Part shown: positions 32,855-43,311 of the stretch, one piece after another | Layout of the letters: each line of letters starts with the position of its first letter | Position numbering within the stretch: position 1 is the stretch's first letter | From: Porogramme epimiltina | Taxonomy: Eukaryota > Basidiomycota > Agaricomycetes > Polyporales > Polyporaceae | DNA length: 47,358 nt | Reading direction: 5' to 3' | Assembly (NCBI GenBank): GCA_900155495.1 | Contig: FTLJ01001071.1 | Coordinates: forward strand, 1 to 47,358 | Notes under the pieces: model-generated | Databases searched by the model: none | What the model saw: the letters and a program-made list of their open reading frames with translations, nothing else | What the model was told of the DNA's origin: nothing | Translations under genes and position numbers: made by a program

Positions 32855-33424
32855 TATCTAGGATTCCCGGACTTCCGCCCCCTCTTCGACTTCCCTCTCT
32901 AACTCCACTAGGCCTCTTGGACACTGGTATTAGTAACGCTTGGGGTTGGGCACGTTGAGGGCAGCAAAGCGGATCTTTTGGGTGTATGTGAGTGCTGGGC
33001 GGGCGTAAGCGCTAGGAAGCATCTATGAGCGAACGAAAGGTTGTAAGATAGTATCAAGTTCCTTCCGAGGGCAGACCGTAACCTTCTCTACGAGGAGTAT
33101 AGGCTAGGAAAATCTGAATTTTGACGGGTCTACATGTGCCCTCTTGTTGCTTTAGTTGAATGATAACAATACTGTGAAAACGACCCTGCCGCCGGCATGG
33201 TGGTTCATTGTGACTCAGCTTATAACTCCGCGTCTGTTCCTGACACCCTCTTCCTGACACCCCCTTCAGGCAGATGTCAATTACCACCGTCCCGACTCCC
33301 CCACGCCGATGTCTCTTATTCCCCCATATTGGGTCCTTTCCTGATAGGGTATGTGAACTAGTTCGGCGGCTCGCCTTCAGCTTGACGCGCACCACTCATC
33401 TTCCCCAACACCAGCTTCGAGAAA

Positions 33425-33442
33425 CTCCGTGATATCTCGGAG
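33425..33442. promoter_or_regulatory. CCG-N8-CGG inverted element upstream of LysM-2
   Basis: ctccg-tgatatct-cggag, the same arms and spacing as at 31744, again followed by a gttgtggacgccc-type block. Confidence 0.45.
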
Positions 33443-33720
33443 AGGTTGTGGACGCCCTTCGGCATGGAAGGACTACATGTCCCGAATATTTCATTGTACT
33501 GTCAGGAATAAACGCCCCCGCAAGGTCTGCATCTTTGTGCCTGCGCCGGAGCGCGTCTCGCAAGAATTTCAACAACTTGCTGAGGCGTCAAGGCGTCACA
33601 AACGCCTCGCACGTTCTCATACGGCTCTTTCTTGCGCCCAGACTTTGAAATCGGCCCTGAACAGCGCCATCCCGGCAGCATATCTGGGTCTCTGTTGGCC
33701 GCCAAAAGCACAAGCCCATG

Positions 33721-33728
33721 TATAAATA
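33721..33728 (+). promoter_or_regulatory. TATA box of LysM-2
   Basis: tataaata, 93 bp upstream of the LysM-2 ATG. Confidence 0.6.
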
Positions 33729-33813
33729 GAGTTAATCAAAGACAAGTGGCTTCACTGCGCCGCCCGTTGCAGTACCACTTCATCTTCGCCTTCATTACCG
33801 CTGACAAGCGAGG

Positions 33814-34800
33814 ATGTTCGCACTCTTGAGGATCTCTATCATCTCCCTCTTCGCTGTCGCATATGGCGTTTTTGGCGGTCAGTCTGTCCCCGTCTACCCT
33901 CTCCACCCCGTTGTAGGCCTTTACTGATGCGCTTTCTTTTCTCAGCGCCCGCTTCTACCTGTTCGCGCTTCTACACCGTCGTTGCCGGCGACACATGCGA
34001 CGCCATCTGTGCGAAGGAAAACGTGTCGTCGTATGTATCCTCTTCACAACATGTCCCCACACCAGCCTCAACCCTTTGCCGCGCAGTTTCCAGCTCGCGA
34101 CAGTGAACGCGAACGTCATCAACGCTCAATGCACGAATCTTGACATCGGCGAGGTGCGTCACCCTCTCTAGCCCATTTATCTCATCTGATGTTAGCGCTC
34201 ATACGTCGTGTCTCGAACGAACTCCACAGGTCCTCTGCCTAGGCATCGTTGGCCAAGATTGTGGGGTCACGCACGTCGTCGTCCCGGGAGACACGTGCTT
34301 CGCTATCGCGAACAAAGTGGGCATAACTCTGGACGTCCTCCTCGCAAACAACCCGAACGTGAACGACGACTGCACGAACCTCGGTGTCGGCGAGGTGCGT
34401 TTCGGCTCTGGATCTGCCTGGCGTGAGGTTTTAGCTGACCGAGTTGCTGCAGGTTCTCTGTATCGCTAATAGCGTCATCGTGTCGAGCACGAGCACGGTT
34501 CCCGCTTCTACTTCTACTGTCTCCAAGACTTCCATTTTACAGTCTACGACTACCGTGTCTAGAACTTCTACTCTCTCTACAACTACTGTGTCCAAAGCTT
34601 CTACTGCGTCTACGACCACGTTCAAAGCTTCTACTGCGTCTACGACCACGTTCAAAACTTCTACTTCATCTACACGCACGGTTATATCCTCCACGTCTAC
34701 CAAATCCACGTCCAAAACCTCCCCTTTTACCACGACCATTTTTGCTACAACCTCCAAGTCTTTGTCCTTCTCTACAGCTTCCCCTGTGGCTTCTACTTGA
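33814..34800 (+). CDS. Secreted two-LysM protein with Ser/Thr-rich tail, LysM-2
   Basis: Exons 33814-33877, 33946-34030, 34087-34153, 34230-34394 and 34453-34800 encode 242 residues. Signal peptide MFALLRISIISLFAVAYGVF; LysM 1 FYTVVAGDTCDAICAKENVS then FQLATVNANVINAQCTNL; LysM 2 THVVVPGDTCFAIANKVG then LANNPNVNDDCTNLGVGE. The final exon adds about 100 residues of mucin-like repeats (STTTVSKAST, TTTFKAST), likely O-glycosylated and able to hold the protein in the wall or slime. A frameshift or early stop relative to LysM-3 ends the tail at AST; the downstream sequence still resembles the LysM-3 end. It is probably secreted and chitin-binding. Confidence 0.9.
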
Positions 34801-35227
34801 TCATGAGCCTCTTGGGTGCCGGTCGCTAACTTTAGGTTGGATAAACATCATGAGATGAAATAGGGTCTTCGAAGGGTTTGGGTTAGTGTAAACGCTAGGA
34901 CGAAACATATGAAGTTCTTAGCAAGTATCCTACAGCCTTCGCTTCTAGCAGTACATACCAGGAAAGCCACGGCTATGATGAGAATACTTATGCGTAGTCC
35001 TGCCAGCTGCCGGCCGGCAAGGCGGCCGATTGTAACTCAGCTTGCAACTCAGCGTCTAGTCCTGGATATAGGGCGCCGACGTCCATTGCCCTACTTAGTA
35101 GTTCTCGACTCGTCTCCTCCTTTACACTAATATTCACAACAGGCACATTTGCATTCCTCACCTAGCACTTGCAGTTTCTCCCGTCAACATCATGCACGCT
35201 GAAGGCCGTAAGCGCTTTACGGCACTG
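34801..35227. other. Spacer after LysM-2
   Basis: 427 nt, closely similar to 38510-38900 (for example gtaactcagcttgcaactc). No gene visible. Confidence 0.4.
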
Positions 35228-36205
35228 ACCGGCTCGGGCCCTACCATGAGTTGTGCGAGGCGGAGACGGAGCAGGACTGCGAGAAGGCTGAGAAGGTGCT
35301 AGCGCGACTCCTGACAGAGTGGTATGCCGTCGGTGCATCAGTAAGCGTCTTGCCTGGATCCCACCGGCGGCGCACACCGCCCACAGCACACTAACTTCTC
35401 TTCTGCAGTTATTGGCGCTAGCCAGCGTCGATGTTGCCGTGTTCGGATTTGGGTCCGACTCCCTCTTCTCAGTGGATGGTTTCTCCCGTCGAGCCATATC
35501 CGCCGGCGCCATATCTGCCAGCGTCGGTCTCGCACTCGACGCGTAGTTCCTCCTCATCTACAGTGGCGCTGATGTCGCGAAGTTCCAGGTGAGTCCTGAC
35601 TCCACGCCCTCCCTGAGCATTGCTCTTACCCCTCCCCCAGCGACGCGCCAAAGACGTCTATCAATCCTACTTCTTCTTCTGCCTCCTCTGCCGCCTCCCC
35701 ACCTTCTGCATGCTCGTATCCACGCTCGCGCTCATGACGTTTGTCCTCGCGCTCGCCTGGACCGCGTGGCCCGGCGCGGTGCTCGCGATGTCCTTCGTCG
35801 CCGGCGTCCTCCTCTCCCTCCAATTCCTCGTCTTCGGCATCCACCGCGCCATCAACCTCGGCGTCTGGCTCGTCCGCTCCGCGTGGCGTGCCCTCGCCGC
35901 GCGCCGCGCCCTCGCCCCGCCGTGGCCCCATGCCCACGTACACACCCACGCGCACGTACACGCCCCCGCGCCCGTGCATGCACACGCCGCGCCTGGGTCC
36001 GCGCGTGCGGACACGCACGAAGCGAGGATGGAGATGCCCGTGCCGTGCCCGAGCCCCGCGCCCACGCCCGTACCCGCGAAGGCCGCCGAGATGGTGATAG
36101 TGTGGGCAGGGCATATCATGAGTCCCCATCTTTCATTTGCTGTCGCGTTCGCGTGAGATTGACTGTTGTCTCTCTTCCCAGCGGGAGCAGGAGGGCGACG
36201 CTTGA
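35228..36205 (+). pseudogene. 4TM membrane protein gene, truncated copy (4TM-2 pseudogene)
   Basis: It begins inside the equivalent of 4TM-1 exon 2 (RLGPYHELCEAETEQDCEKA), so about 260 N-terminal residues and the start are missing. The splice sites remain. In the exon beginning at 35409 the Trp codon of DAWFLL has become TAG (35544-35546). The later exons are largely open: RRAKDVYQSYFFFCLLCRLP, a shorter His/Ala tract and a final REQEGDA. The 5' truncation and the stop make it a pseudogene. Confidence 0.75.
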
Positions 36206-36756
36206 GTTCGTCTCCCGGCTCTTCTCCCTCCATACGTTCGCTTGGTAGCCGTGGTCGCCGAGGCCCGGTAACCAGCGTAGTCGCCATTCGGGGCTCCGCA
36301 TAAGCGCGCTTGGGCCACTGCACCGGCGCCCTCGAACTTCGGTACCCTTGCGCTGTACCGTCCCTTGACTCTATCTCAATGGAAGACACCAAGGGGGCCG
36401 TCCTTATACCGCCGCATGGTGGACCTTGATGTCTACTATGCCACGATGGAAAGTCTTGGTAATAGGAGCCTTAACTAATTGGGCGTGGAATATATGGTAT
36501 TTCGTCGCGTCAATCTCTCCCGAGTGACTTGAGCAGTATGCGGTCCATCAAAATGGATCAACGCATTGATCCACAAGAGTGCCCATCTAATAGACAATAG
36601 AGATCAAGGTTTGTTTTAGTGGTGCTCACACGGCGATAGACGAGTGGGTACGTGTGCATTTGCCGCCCTCGTTCCCTCCAGACTAAACCCTTTGCTTCTA
36701 CAGTACTTTCATCTTCGGCTTGACAGAGACCCTCTCCGACATCTAAGTTCGAACAC

Positions 36757-36772
36757 CTCCGTGATATATTGG
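36757..36772. promoter_or_regulatory. Degenerate CCG-N8-(T)GG element upstream of LysM-3
   Basis: ctccgtgatatattgg: the left arm and spacer equal those of LysM-1, but the right triplet is TGG instead of CGG, so a bound factor might have lower affinity. Confidence 0.35.
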
Positions 36773-37091
36773 ACATGTTGTGAACGCCCCTCGGTATAAG
36801 ACTATAGATCCCGGATGCTTAGCTGCGCGATGGAAGGACCCACCCACTCAAGACCCGCATCTTTGTGCCTGTGCGTCAGCGTACCTCGAAGAGCAATGTG
36901 CTGTAGAATCAAGCGTCCAAAAGCTTCGTGCATTCAATACTGCTTCCTCATTCACTAGTGCCGATGTATGTTCAAATTTATCGCTCCCGACACTCTGAAA
37001 GCCCCTTATTCCGACGGCAGCATGGCCTTCACAATACCTCCGAGTCCTTGCTGGTTAGCTACAGCAGGACTCTACGAAATATTGCATGCTG

Positions 37092-37099
37092 TATAAATA
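37092..37099 (+). promoter_or_regulatory. TATA box of LysM-3
   Basis: tataaata, 100 bp upstream of the LysM-3 ATG. Confidence 0.6.
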
Positions 37100-37191
37100 G
37101 GGCTCAGCGAAAATTGAGGCTCTCACTGTTCCCCCTACGCGAGGTTACAGCTTCCTTTTGTCTTCCCCTTCCTCTTCTTTGACAAGCGAAG

Positions 37192-38497
37192 ATGTTTATC
37201 GCTTCAAGGCTCTCCCTCCCCCTCCTTGCGGTTGCTACCGCCGTCCTTGGCGGTCAGTCATTCCCCTCATACCCTGACGGCCTGCGCTGATGTGCTCTTA
37301 TCCTCCAGTGCCCTCCGCTATGCCTGCCTGTTCGCGCTCCTACGTTGTCGTTGCCGGGGACACATGCGACGCCATCTCCGCGAAGGAAAACGTGACGTTG
37401 TATGTATCGTCACCTCTATCTACAGCTCAGCACTGATACATATATGCTCCTCGTCATGCACAGGTTCCAGCTCATGACAGTGAACGCGAACATCATCAAC
37501 GCTCAGTGTACCAATCTCGATGTCGGTGAGGTGCGGCACCCTTTCAAGTCCAGCTGACTGGGATCCATTCTCACACGCGCCATGACCGGAACTTCACAGG
37601 TTCTCTGCCTGGGCATCGTTGGTCAAGACTGCCGGACCACATATGTCGTCGTCCCGGGCGACTCATGTCTTGCAATTGCGAAAAAAGTGGGTACGACTCT
37701 GGACGTCCTCCTCGCGAACAACCCGAACGTGAACGCGGCGTGCACAAACCTCAGTGTCGGCGAGGTGCGTTCTGCTACTGGCTCGGACTCGTCTGTGGGT
37801 TCAGCTGACCGATTCGTGGCTGCAGGTTCTCTGCGTTGCCAACAGCGTCATCGTGTCGAGCACGGGCACGGTTCCCACTTCTACTTTCATTGTCTCCGAG
37901 ACGGACACCTCAAAACCTACTTCCGCTGTCTCCAAGACGGACACCTCAAAGCCTACGACTATCGTGTCTAGAAGTTCTACTTTGTCTACAACGGCTGTGC
38001 CCAAGACTTCCACTTTGCCTACGACCACCTTGTCTAGAAGTTCTTCTTTGTTTACGACTACCGTGTCTAGAAGTTCTACTTTGTCTACAACGACCGTGCC
38101 CAAGACTCCCACTTCGTCTACGACCACTTTCAAAACTTCTACTTCAACTGCACCCATGGTTATATCTTCCACTTTCACCACATCTACCCCATTCACTATA
38201 TCCACCCCATTCACCACATCTACCCCATTCACCACATCCACCCCATTCACCACATCTACCCCATTCACCACATCCACCCCATTCACCACGTCTACCCTAT
38301 TCACCACCGTGACATCCACCTTTCTCACCATATCCACCCCTTTCACCACATCCACCCCTCTCACCACGACCATTTTCTCTATAGCTTCTTCTTCTGTCCC
38401 CCCGACTTCCTCCACTATTTCTTTCAGCACTACGACTTTCACTGTGAGTTGTGTGTGCTCAGGCGTGAGCCTCTTAGGTGTCGGCAGCTGGGCTTAA
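37192..38497 (+). CDS. Secreted two-LysM protein with long Thr/Pro-rich tail, LysM-3
   Basis: Exons 37192-37252, 37309-37399, 37464-37530, 37600-37764 and 37826-38497 encode 351 residues. Signal peptide MFIASRLSLPLLAVATAVLG; LysM 1 YVVVAGDTCDAISAKENVTL then FQLMTVNANIINAQCTNL; LysM 2 VVVPGDSCLAIAKKVGTT then LANNPNVNAACTNLSVGE. The last exon carries about 210 residues of Ser/Thr/Pro-rich repeats, first STVSKT/SRSSTLSTTT-like and then FTTSTP repeats. The end (SGVSLLGVGSWA) is mildly hydrophobic; it might be a weak GPI-type signal, but it is short. The protein probably binds chitin and is retained at the wall through its heavily glycosylated tail. Confidence 0.9.
38171..38310 (+). repeat. 18-bp tandem repeat encoding FTTSTP
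   Basis: About seven to eight copies of an 18-bp unit (ccattcaccacatctacc) inside the LysM-3 tail exon. The period is a multiple of three, so copy-number change lengthens the tail without a frameshift. Confidence 0.9.
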
Positions 38498-38869
38498 GAT
38501 CGGATAAACATGGGATGAAGTCGGGTCTTCGGAGGATGATATACAAGCAGTTGGGTTGGTGTAAACACTAGTACAAAACATACGAGACTGTCACACATTT
38601 TTTCTTTGCGAGTAGGCTACAGCCTTACCTTCTAGTAGTGCATACCAAGTGGCAATCCACCAATGTGATCAGAATATGCGTCACAGTGGCTCGCTATAGG
38701 CTCCACTCGTGCTCTTGGCGGCCGCGGCGGGCACGGCTGTCATTTGTAACTCAACTTGCAACTCCGAGTCTATTCCTTGATGCAGCCGGCGTCTATGACC
38801 CTCGTCTCCTTCACGCCAATATTCGCAAAAGGTATATTTACCTGACTCATCCACTTGCTGTTCCTCCCG

Positions 38870-39340
38870 TTGGCATTATGTCTCTCAAGGCTGTAACCGC
38901 TGTACGGTATTCCGGGAAATCCCCTGAGAGTGCTTCAGAGTCGTGTGCTCGAGGACATCTCGAAAACCCATCATCGCGCGCTCTGGATGCTCTACTCGGT
39001 ATCAGACCGAGTTCTTTGTGGTCTTTGTTTGTCCCTTCGTTCATATAAGCAGATAGCACATGAAGCTTCTTTGCTGTCTCCTCTCCTGTCTTATGGTCGG
39101 GGCTCGGCGCTCCGGCCCTGTTCTCGCAATGACCGACGGCCACATCCGTCGCAATCAGCATTTTTCCCATGCGCAACTCTGAGTTTAGCAACCCCTTATC
39201 CTCATGGGGTTGATTGCCTCACGGTCCATGTGAGTCCTCCGCCCCAACTCGTCTTACACGCCGTTCTGATCCCTCCCCTCCGTTTCACAGCGCCGTGCGG
39301 AAGACAGCGCACAGGACAGTGCCGCATTCATCGTGTTGCC
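38870..39340 (+). pseudogene. Strongly decayed 4TM gene remnant (4TM-3)
   Basis: The left flank aligns with the flank of the 35228 pseudogene. About 38990-39050 (cggtatcagaccgagttcttt) resembles the exon start encoding FGFGSDSLFSV. At 39290 a CACAG acceptor followed by cgccgtgcggaagac matches the RRAKD exon start. Everything between is scrambled by stops and gaps. Identification rests on weak similarity by eye. Confidence 0.4.
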
Positions 39341-40117
39341 ACGTGTCTGCCCGCCTTCTATGGCTGTAACACGCCTGTCAGACGCACTAGAGCCAAGCAT
39401 ATTGGAGTGTCCCACAAGCTCGGTGTTGGGGTTCCGCTTGTGTACAGTAGGTAACCTTCACCTGCTGGCTGTATTCACCCTGAAAAATCTTCCGAATCAA
39501 AAATAGTCGTCTTGGTGTTATTCAAGTGTGATTCAACGAGATATCTTGGACAGGAAGAACTTTAGTACGTGGACAAATTCTAACGCCGCTCGTCGTCTCC
39601 GCTCACTCCTTCTACAGTACTTTATATGCGCTATTTCGACAACGTTTCCGGAGTGTGGGACCCGAGAATTCGCGGCGTGCACTAAAGCCGTCTATATAAT
39701 CTGTGGCGCTAGCTACGAACAGGACGTGGCACATCTCTCTAGCGGCTCAGCAGCATCCCAGTGATGGGGTGTACTTCTTTCGGCGTAGGAAGTGTTAATT
39801 CAAACAGACTGAAATGTCCGTCCAACACACCGCCCGGAGGGCACTAAAAACCACATCTTTGCTCCCGAGCGCTTGGCCGGATGTCGCCGTGAGAGTCACA
39901 ACGCGCTTCACCTCCTTCTAATGCTCTACTAGGTTGGACGTGCATTGAAGCCGAACGTGATGCACGCCAGTGGTCGAAGCATCTTGTGGCGGGAAGGCGC
40001 TACGTCACCAAATGGACAGTGTGCACAGGTGGGCAGTAGCATCACCTTCTCACTATCTCCGGACCAGCGCCACTAATTTAAACCAGAACTCTACTTGTCC
40101 TCTCTACTCGCTTGTGG

Positions 40118-40125
40118 TATAAGAA
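40118..40125 (+). promoter_or_regulatory. TATA box of LysM-4
   Basis: tataagaa, 106 bp upstream of the LysM-4 ATG. Confidence 0.5.
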
Positions 40126-40223
40126 GGGCCAAGCGAAGACGGAGAACCCCACTGCTCAGCCCATCTCCAGCTCACAGTGACTTTCAGCATCTTTTCAAAA
40201 TCCCACTTCCCCTGCAAGCAGAT

Positions 40224-40910
40224 ATGCTCTCCCACTCATTGCTTTCCTTCACCCTCCTCGCGGTAGTTTCTGCGGTCTCTAGAGGTACGCTCATCCTCCT
40301 TTGCTCACCTCAATACTAAGACCGTTTTTGTAATATGCGTCTCTAGTGCACGCCCAAACCTGCGACCGTAACTACACGGTCGTTGCGGGGGATACCTGCG
40401 ACGGTATCTGCCAGAAGGAGAACGTGTCGACGTGCGTATCCCCGGACATGATCCTCGGCTTGCAGTCCTTTCTAATACCGTCGAATGGTCGATTATACAG
40501 GTTCCAGCTCATCACTTCCAATGCCAACATCATTAACGCCAACTGCACCAACCTCTTTACTGGAGAGGTACTCTCAAATCACCTTCACTTCTCGTACTTC
40601 ACTCATCCCAGGTATCGTATGGCAGGAGCTATGCCTTGGCTTTGCGGGCCAGGACTGCGAGATCACGCACGTCGTCGTCTCGGGCGACTCATGTCTCTCT
40701 ATCGCCCAGGCTACAAACACGACCTTGGACATCATCCTCGCAAACAACCCGAACGTGAACAACGCCTGCTCGAACATCCACCCTGGAGAGGTGCGTTTAC
40801 CTTGCCTCGGACACGCGCACAAATGTCTCTCTAACCACCATGATTACGGATTGCTGTAGGTTCTGTGCACCGCCAATTCCGTCATTGTGAAAAACTCGAC
40901 TTCATTGTAG
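40224..40910 (+). CDS. Secreted two-LysM protein, LysM-4
   Basis: Exons 40224-40284, 40347-40431, 40501-40567, 40626-40790 and 40860-40910 encode 142 residues. Signal peptide MLSHSLLSFTLLAVVSAVS; LysM 1 NYTVVAGDTCDGICQKENVS then FQLITSNANIINANCTNL; LysM 2 THVVVSGDSCLSIAQATN then LANNPNVNNACSNIHPGE; end VLCTANSVIVKNSTSL. For exon 4 I used the acceptor GGCAG ending at 40625, which gives ELCLGFAGQDC in phase with the other family members. There is no mucin tail. It belongs with LysM-5 and -6 as the shorter subgroup (GQDC then VVVSGDSC). Confidence 0.9.
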
Positions 40911-42625
40911 ACCCTGGGATGAGCTCGGAGTCATGCCACCACAAGCGGACTGGGTGGGGTTTTGTATACGGACTGGATAAGACATTCTAGGCCCTACATG
41001 AGCCATTGGAATATATGGGATTCATATTGACATTGCCGGCCCAGAGGGTGTACACTAGATAGTAGTAATATATGCATAGATGCTAGAAATTCAGTGAACA
41101 TAAGAACAAGAACCAAAGCAGACGAAGGAGCCAAGTGAGAATCATGACCCAACGTTACTGTCGGAGTTCTAAATACTACAGAGTTTACTAAACAGGATAA
41201 TCACTCAGCCGGTAACTCCGCTCCGGCTCGAATTGCGCCTTGAAGCGCGCGAAGGCAAAACGCGTGGACTCAAACAACTTGAAGCTTGACCTTCCTATTC
41301 AACGACCTTGGCCACACCATTTAGTCTATTACCACTGCGTAATTCCGCAAGGACAGCCCGCACGATAGTTCAGCGACAGGAGCCAAGCATCGATGGGCGG
41401 AGTATTGTGAGTCCTAAATCACTCAAACGCCGCGCAACGAGTTGGGCCCAGTTGGGCTAACGTCTCTCCATCCAGTGTGAGGTAGAAGGGCTAGAGGGCT
41501 CCGAGGGACACATTCTCCGTCACCACAAGCAGATCTTACCCCCTGTTCCCCACATCCACGACTCGGGCTGCGCGGGGCCGCCAGTTCTGTGGGATACAGG
41601 TTCCCCCAGGTCTGGTGGCGTGAGGGCGGGATACATGACACTCCCTCGTGCTCAACCTGTACGACTCATTCCCGAATACCCCGAGCAAGGACACGCCAGT
41701 CAAGAGGGCGTGCCCATCGTGAAGCAGAGATGCTAGTCATCGAGAGTCACTTTGACGATGATGTCCAGGAAGGATTGTATGGGAGATGTTCGGGTACGTG
41801 AATCTCTACCACCCCACGTTCCCGATTCTCCTTTTTTTCTGTAGGCACCACGTGGCCTCTTTTTGTTCCCCTGTAGCCCGACGTGAGAGCGCGGTTGCAC
41901 GCAGTGCTCGCTTTATTTGTTTATGTCGTTGCACTCTCCTTTTTCAATACCGAGTCCGCGGTGTGTCGGAAGCACCGTAGGCGTTCCTCGGGATAGAAAG
42001 GAATCCGCCTCAGTCGCATGTCCAGTCTGCTCACCGTAAAGCCTAAATGCTCGCATTTTTGGTGCATGCCAGGCACGCCTGCGGGAATAACACGCTGATT
42101 TATGCTTTCTTTGCACAGCACGCTCGGGACCGAGCACAACCCGATCAAAAGGTCACGGACTGAATGTCCGTCGACGTCGTTTATGTTGCGCTAGGCACAC
42201 ATCTGTCGCGCGAAACCCGACGAGTCAAGCGCTGCGCGCCTTCTGATGCGCTACACGCCCACTCAAGCCGAAGATCACCGCCCGCCGCGACTGAGCGCGC
42301 CCTAACGCGAGAGAACTCAGGAGGTGCGCCAAGAACTGTGCGGGCATCACCTTCTCAATGGGTCCGTGTTCGCGCCGTTCATCTCGAGGAGAACGGAAGA
42401 GGTCGTGACGTTACGTCCTAGGTTCGAGTCACTGCTCTGTCCTCGGGTACGGCCCATCATGGCCGCCAGCATGCTGTATGCGTCGATCGCAGCTACTCAC
42501 TACGCCTGCATACGGTATAAAAAGGGCGAGGATTGAGGCTGAGGACCTCACTGCTCTGCCCACCTCGAGCTTGCAGTGATCTCCTCTTCACCAACCTCTA
42601 ACTCCCCCCTGCCTAACAAGCAAAG
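40911..42625. other. 1.7-kb spacer between LysM-4 and LysM-5
   Basis: No gene recognised. Short open frames on both strands lack conserved features. The last 120 bp form the LysM-5 promoter with its TATA box. Confidence 0.45.
42516..42523 (+). promoter_or_regulatory. TATA box of LysM-5
   Basis: tataaaaa, 110 bp upstream of the LysM-5 ATG. Confidence 0.6.
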
Positions 42626-43311
42626 ATGTTCTCCCGCTCGATGCTCTCCTTTGCTTTCCTCGCAGTGGCCGCCGCCATCTCTGGTGGTGGGTCCTTTCTC
42701 CCCACATCTGTGAGGGGTTACGCTGACGCTGTCCCTTCCAGTGCAAGCCCAGGAGCCGAACTGCGCGCGCAACTACACGGTTGTTGCGGGGGACACCTGC
42801 GACGGCATCTCCGCCAAGGAAAACGTGTCGACGTGCGTGCCCTTTCCCGAGGCTTGTGTCCGCCAAAGTACTCACTCCAATACCTAGGTACCAGCTCGCG
42901 ACCGTGAACGCGGACAAGATCAATGCTCTGTGCACGAACCTCTTCGTCGGAGAGGCGCGTCTAGTCGCTCCTTCACGCTAACAAGTTGCATATGCTAACC
43001 GTTTACCCATATACACAGGCTCTCTGCCTCGGCATTACGGGCCAGGACTGCGAAGTCACGCACGTCGTCGTCTCCGGCGACTCGTGCTTCTCCATTGCCC
43101 AGATCGCGGACACTACCACGGACATCATCCTCGCGAACAACCCGAACGTCGCAAGTGACTGTTCGAACATCTACCCCGGCGAGGTGCGCCTCTTCCTCCG
43201 ATGTCGGACTTGTATCTCGGCGTTCGCTGACCACGGGGCTCACGGTAATTACAGGTTCTTTGCATCGCGAACCACGTCATCGTTACGAACTCGACGTCCA
43301 CTTCGGCGTGA
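42626..43311 (+). CDS. Secreted two-LysM protein, LysM-5
   Basis: Exons 42626-42686, 42742-42832, 42888-42954, 43019-43183 and 43255-43311 encode 146 residues. Signal peptide MFSRSMLSFAFLAVAAAISG; LysM 1 NYTVVAGDTCDGISAKENVS then YQLATVNADKINALCTNL; LysM 2 THVVVSGDSCFSIAQIAD then LANNPNVASDCSNIYPGE; end VLCIANHVIVTNSTSTSA. Intron 3 starts with GC (gcgcgt at 42955) instead of GT, and the following exon starts with Ala instead of Val. All cysteines of the family are present. Probably an extracellular chitin-binding protein. Confidence 0.9.

Larger units (their letters stand above)
30228..32870. repeat. Module copy I: 4TM gene 3' part plus LysM-1
   Basis: Aligns in direct orientation with 35225-38510. 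Matches run through 4TM exons 2-5, the ~900-bp spacer (tggtatttcgtcgcgtc, caatagacgag) and the LysM gene with its promoter. The distance between copies is 5.0 kb. Confidence 0.8.
32855..33813. other. Spacer and promoter region of LysM-2
   Basis: About 960 nt. It contains a block (33005-33300) that recurs after LysM-2 (34870-35070) and LysM-3 (38560-38780), then the CCG-N8-CGG element at 33425 and a TATA box at 33721. No gene. Confidence 0.5.
36206..37191. other. Spacer and promoter region of LysM-3
   Basis: Copy of 31209-32144. It contains the degenerate inverted element at 36757 and a TATA box at 37092. No gene. Confidence 0.5.
35225..38510. repeat. Module copy II: 4TM pseudogene plus LysM-3
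   Basis: Direct repeat of 30228-32870. The LysM ATGs are 5047 bp apart. Coding and spacer segments both align well, with many point differences. Confidence 0.8.
38498..40223. other. Spacer with diverged module remnants, promoter of LysM-4
   Basis: 1.7 kb. 38520-38900 matches the region after LysM-2; 38870-39340 looks like a decayed 4TM gene; 39590-39700 matches the LysM-3 upstream region (cttctacagtacttt). A TATA box lies at 40118. No intact gene. Confidence 0.5.

Noticed and set aside
38171..38310. Regular 18-bp repeat as a CRISPR-like array
   Set aside because: There are no spacers; it is an in-frame coding repeat in a eukaryotic gene.
42418..42432. A tRNA B-box-like word (ggttcgagtc)
   Set aside because: No matching A box, acceptor stem or anticodon arm around it.
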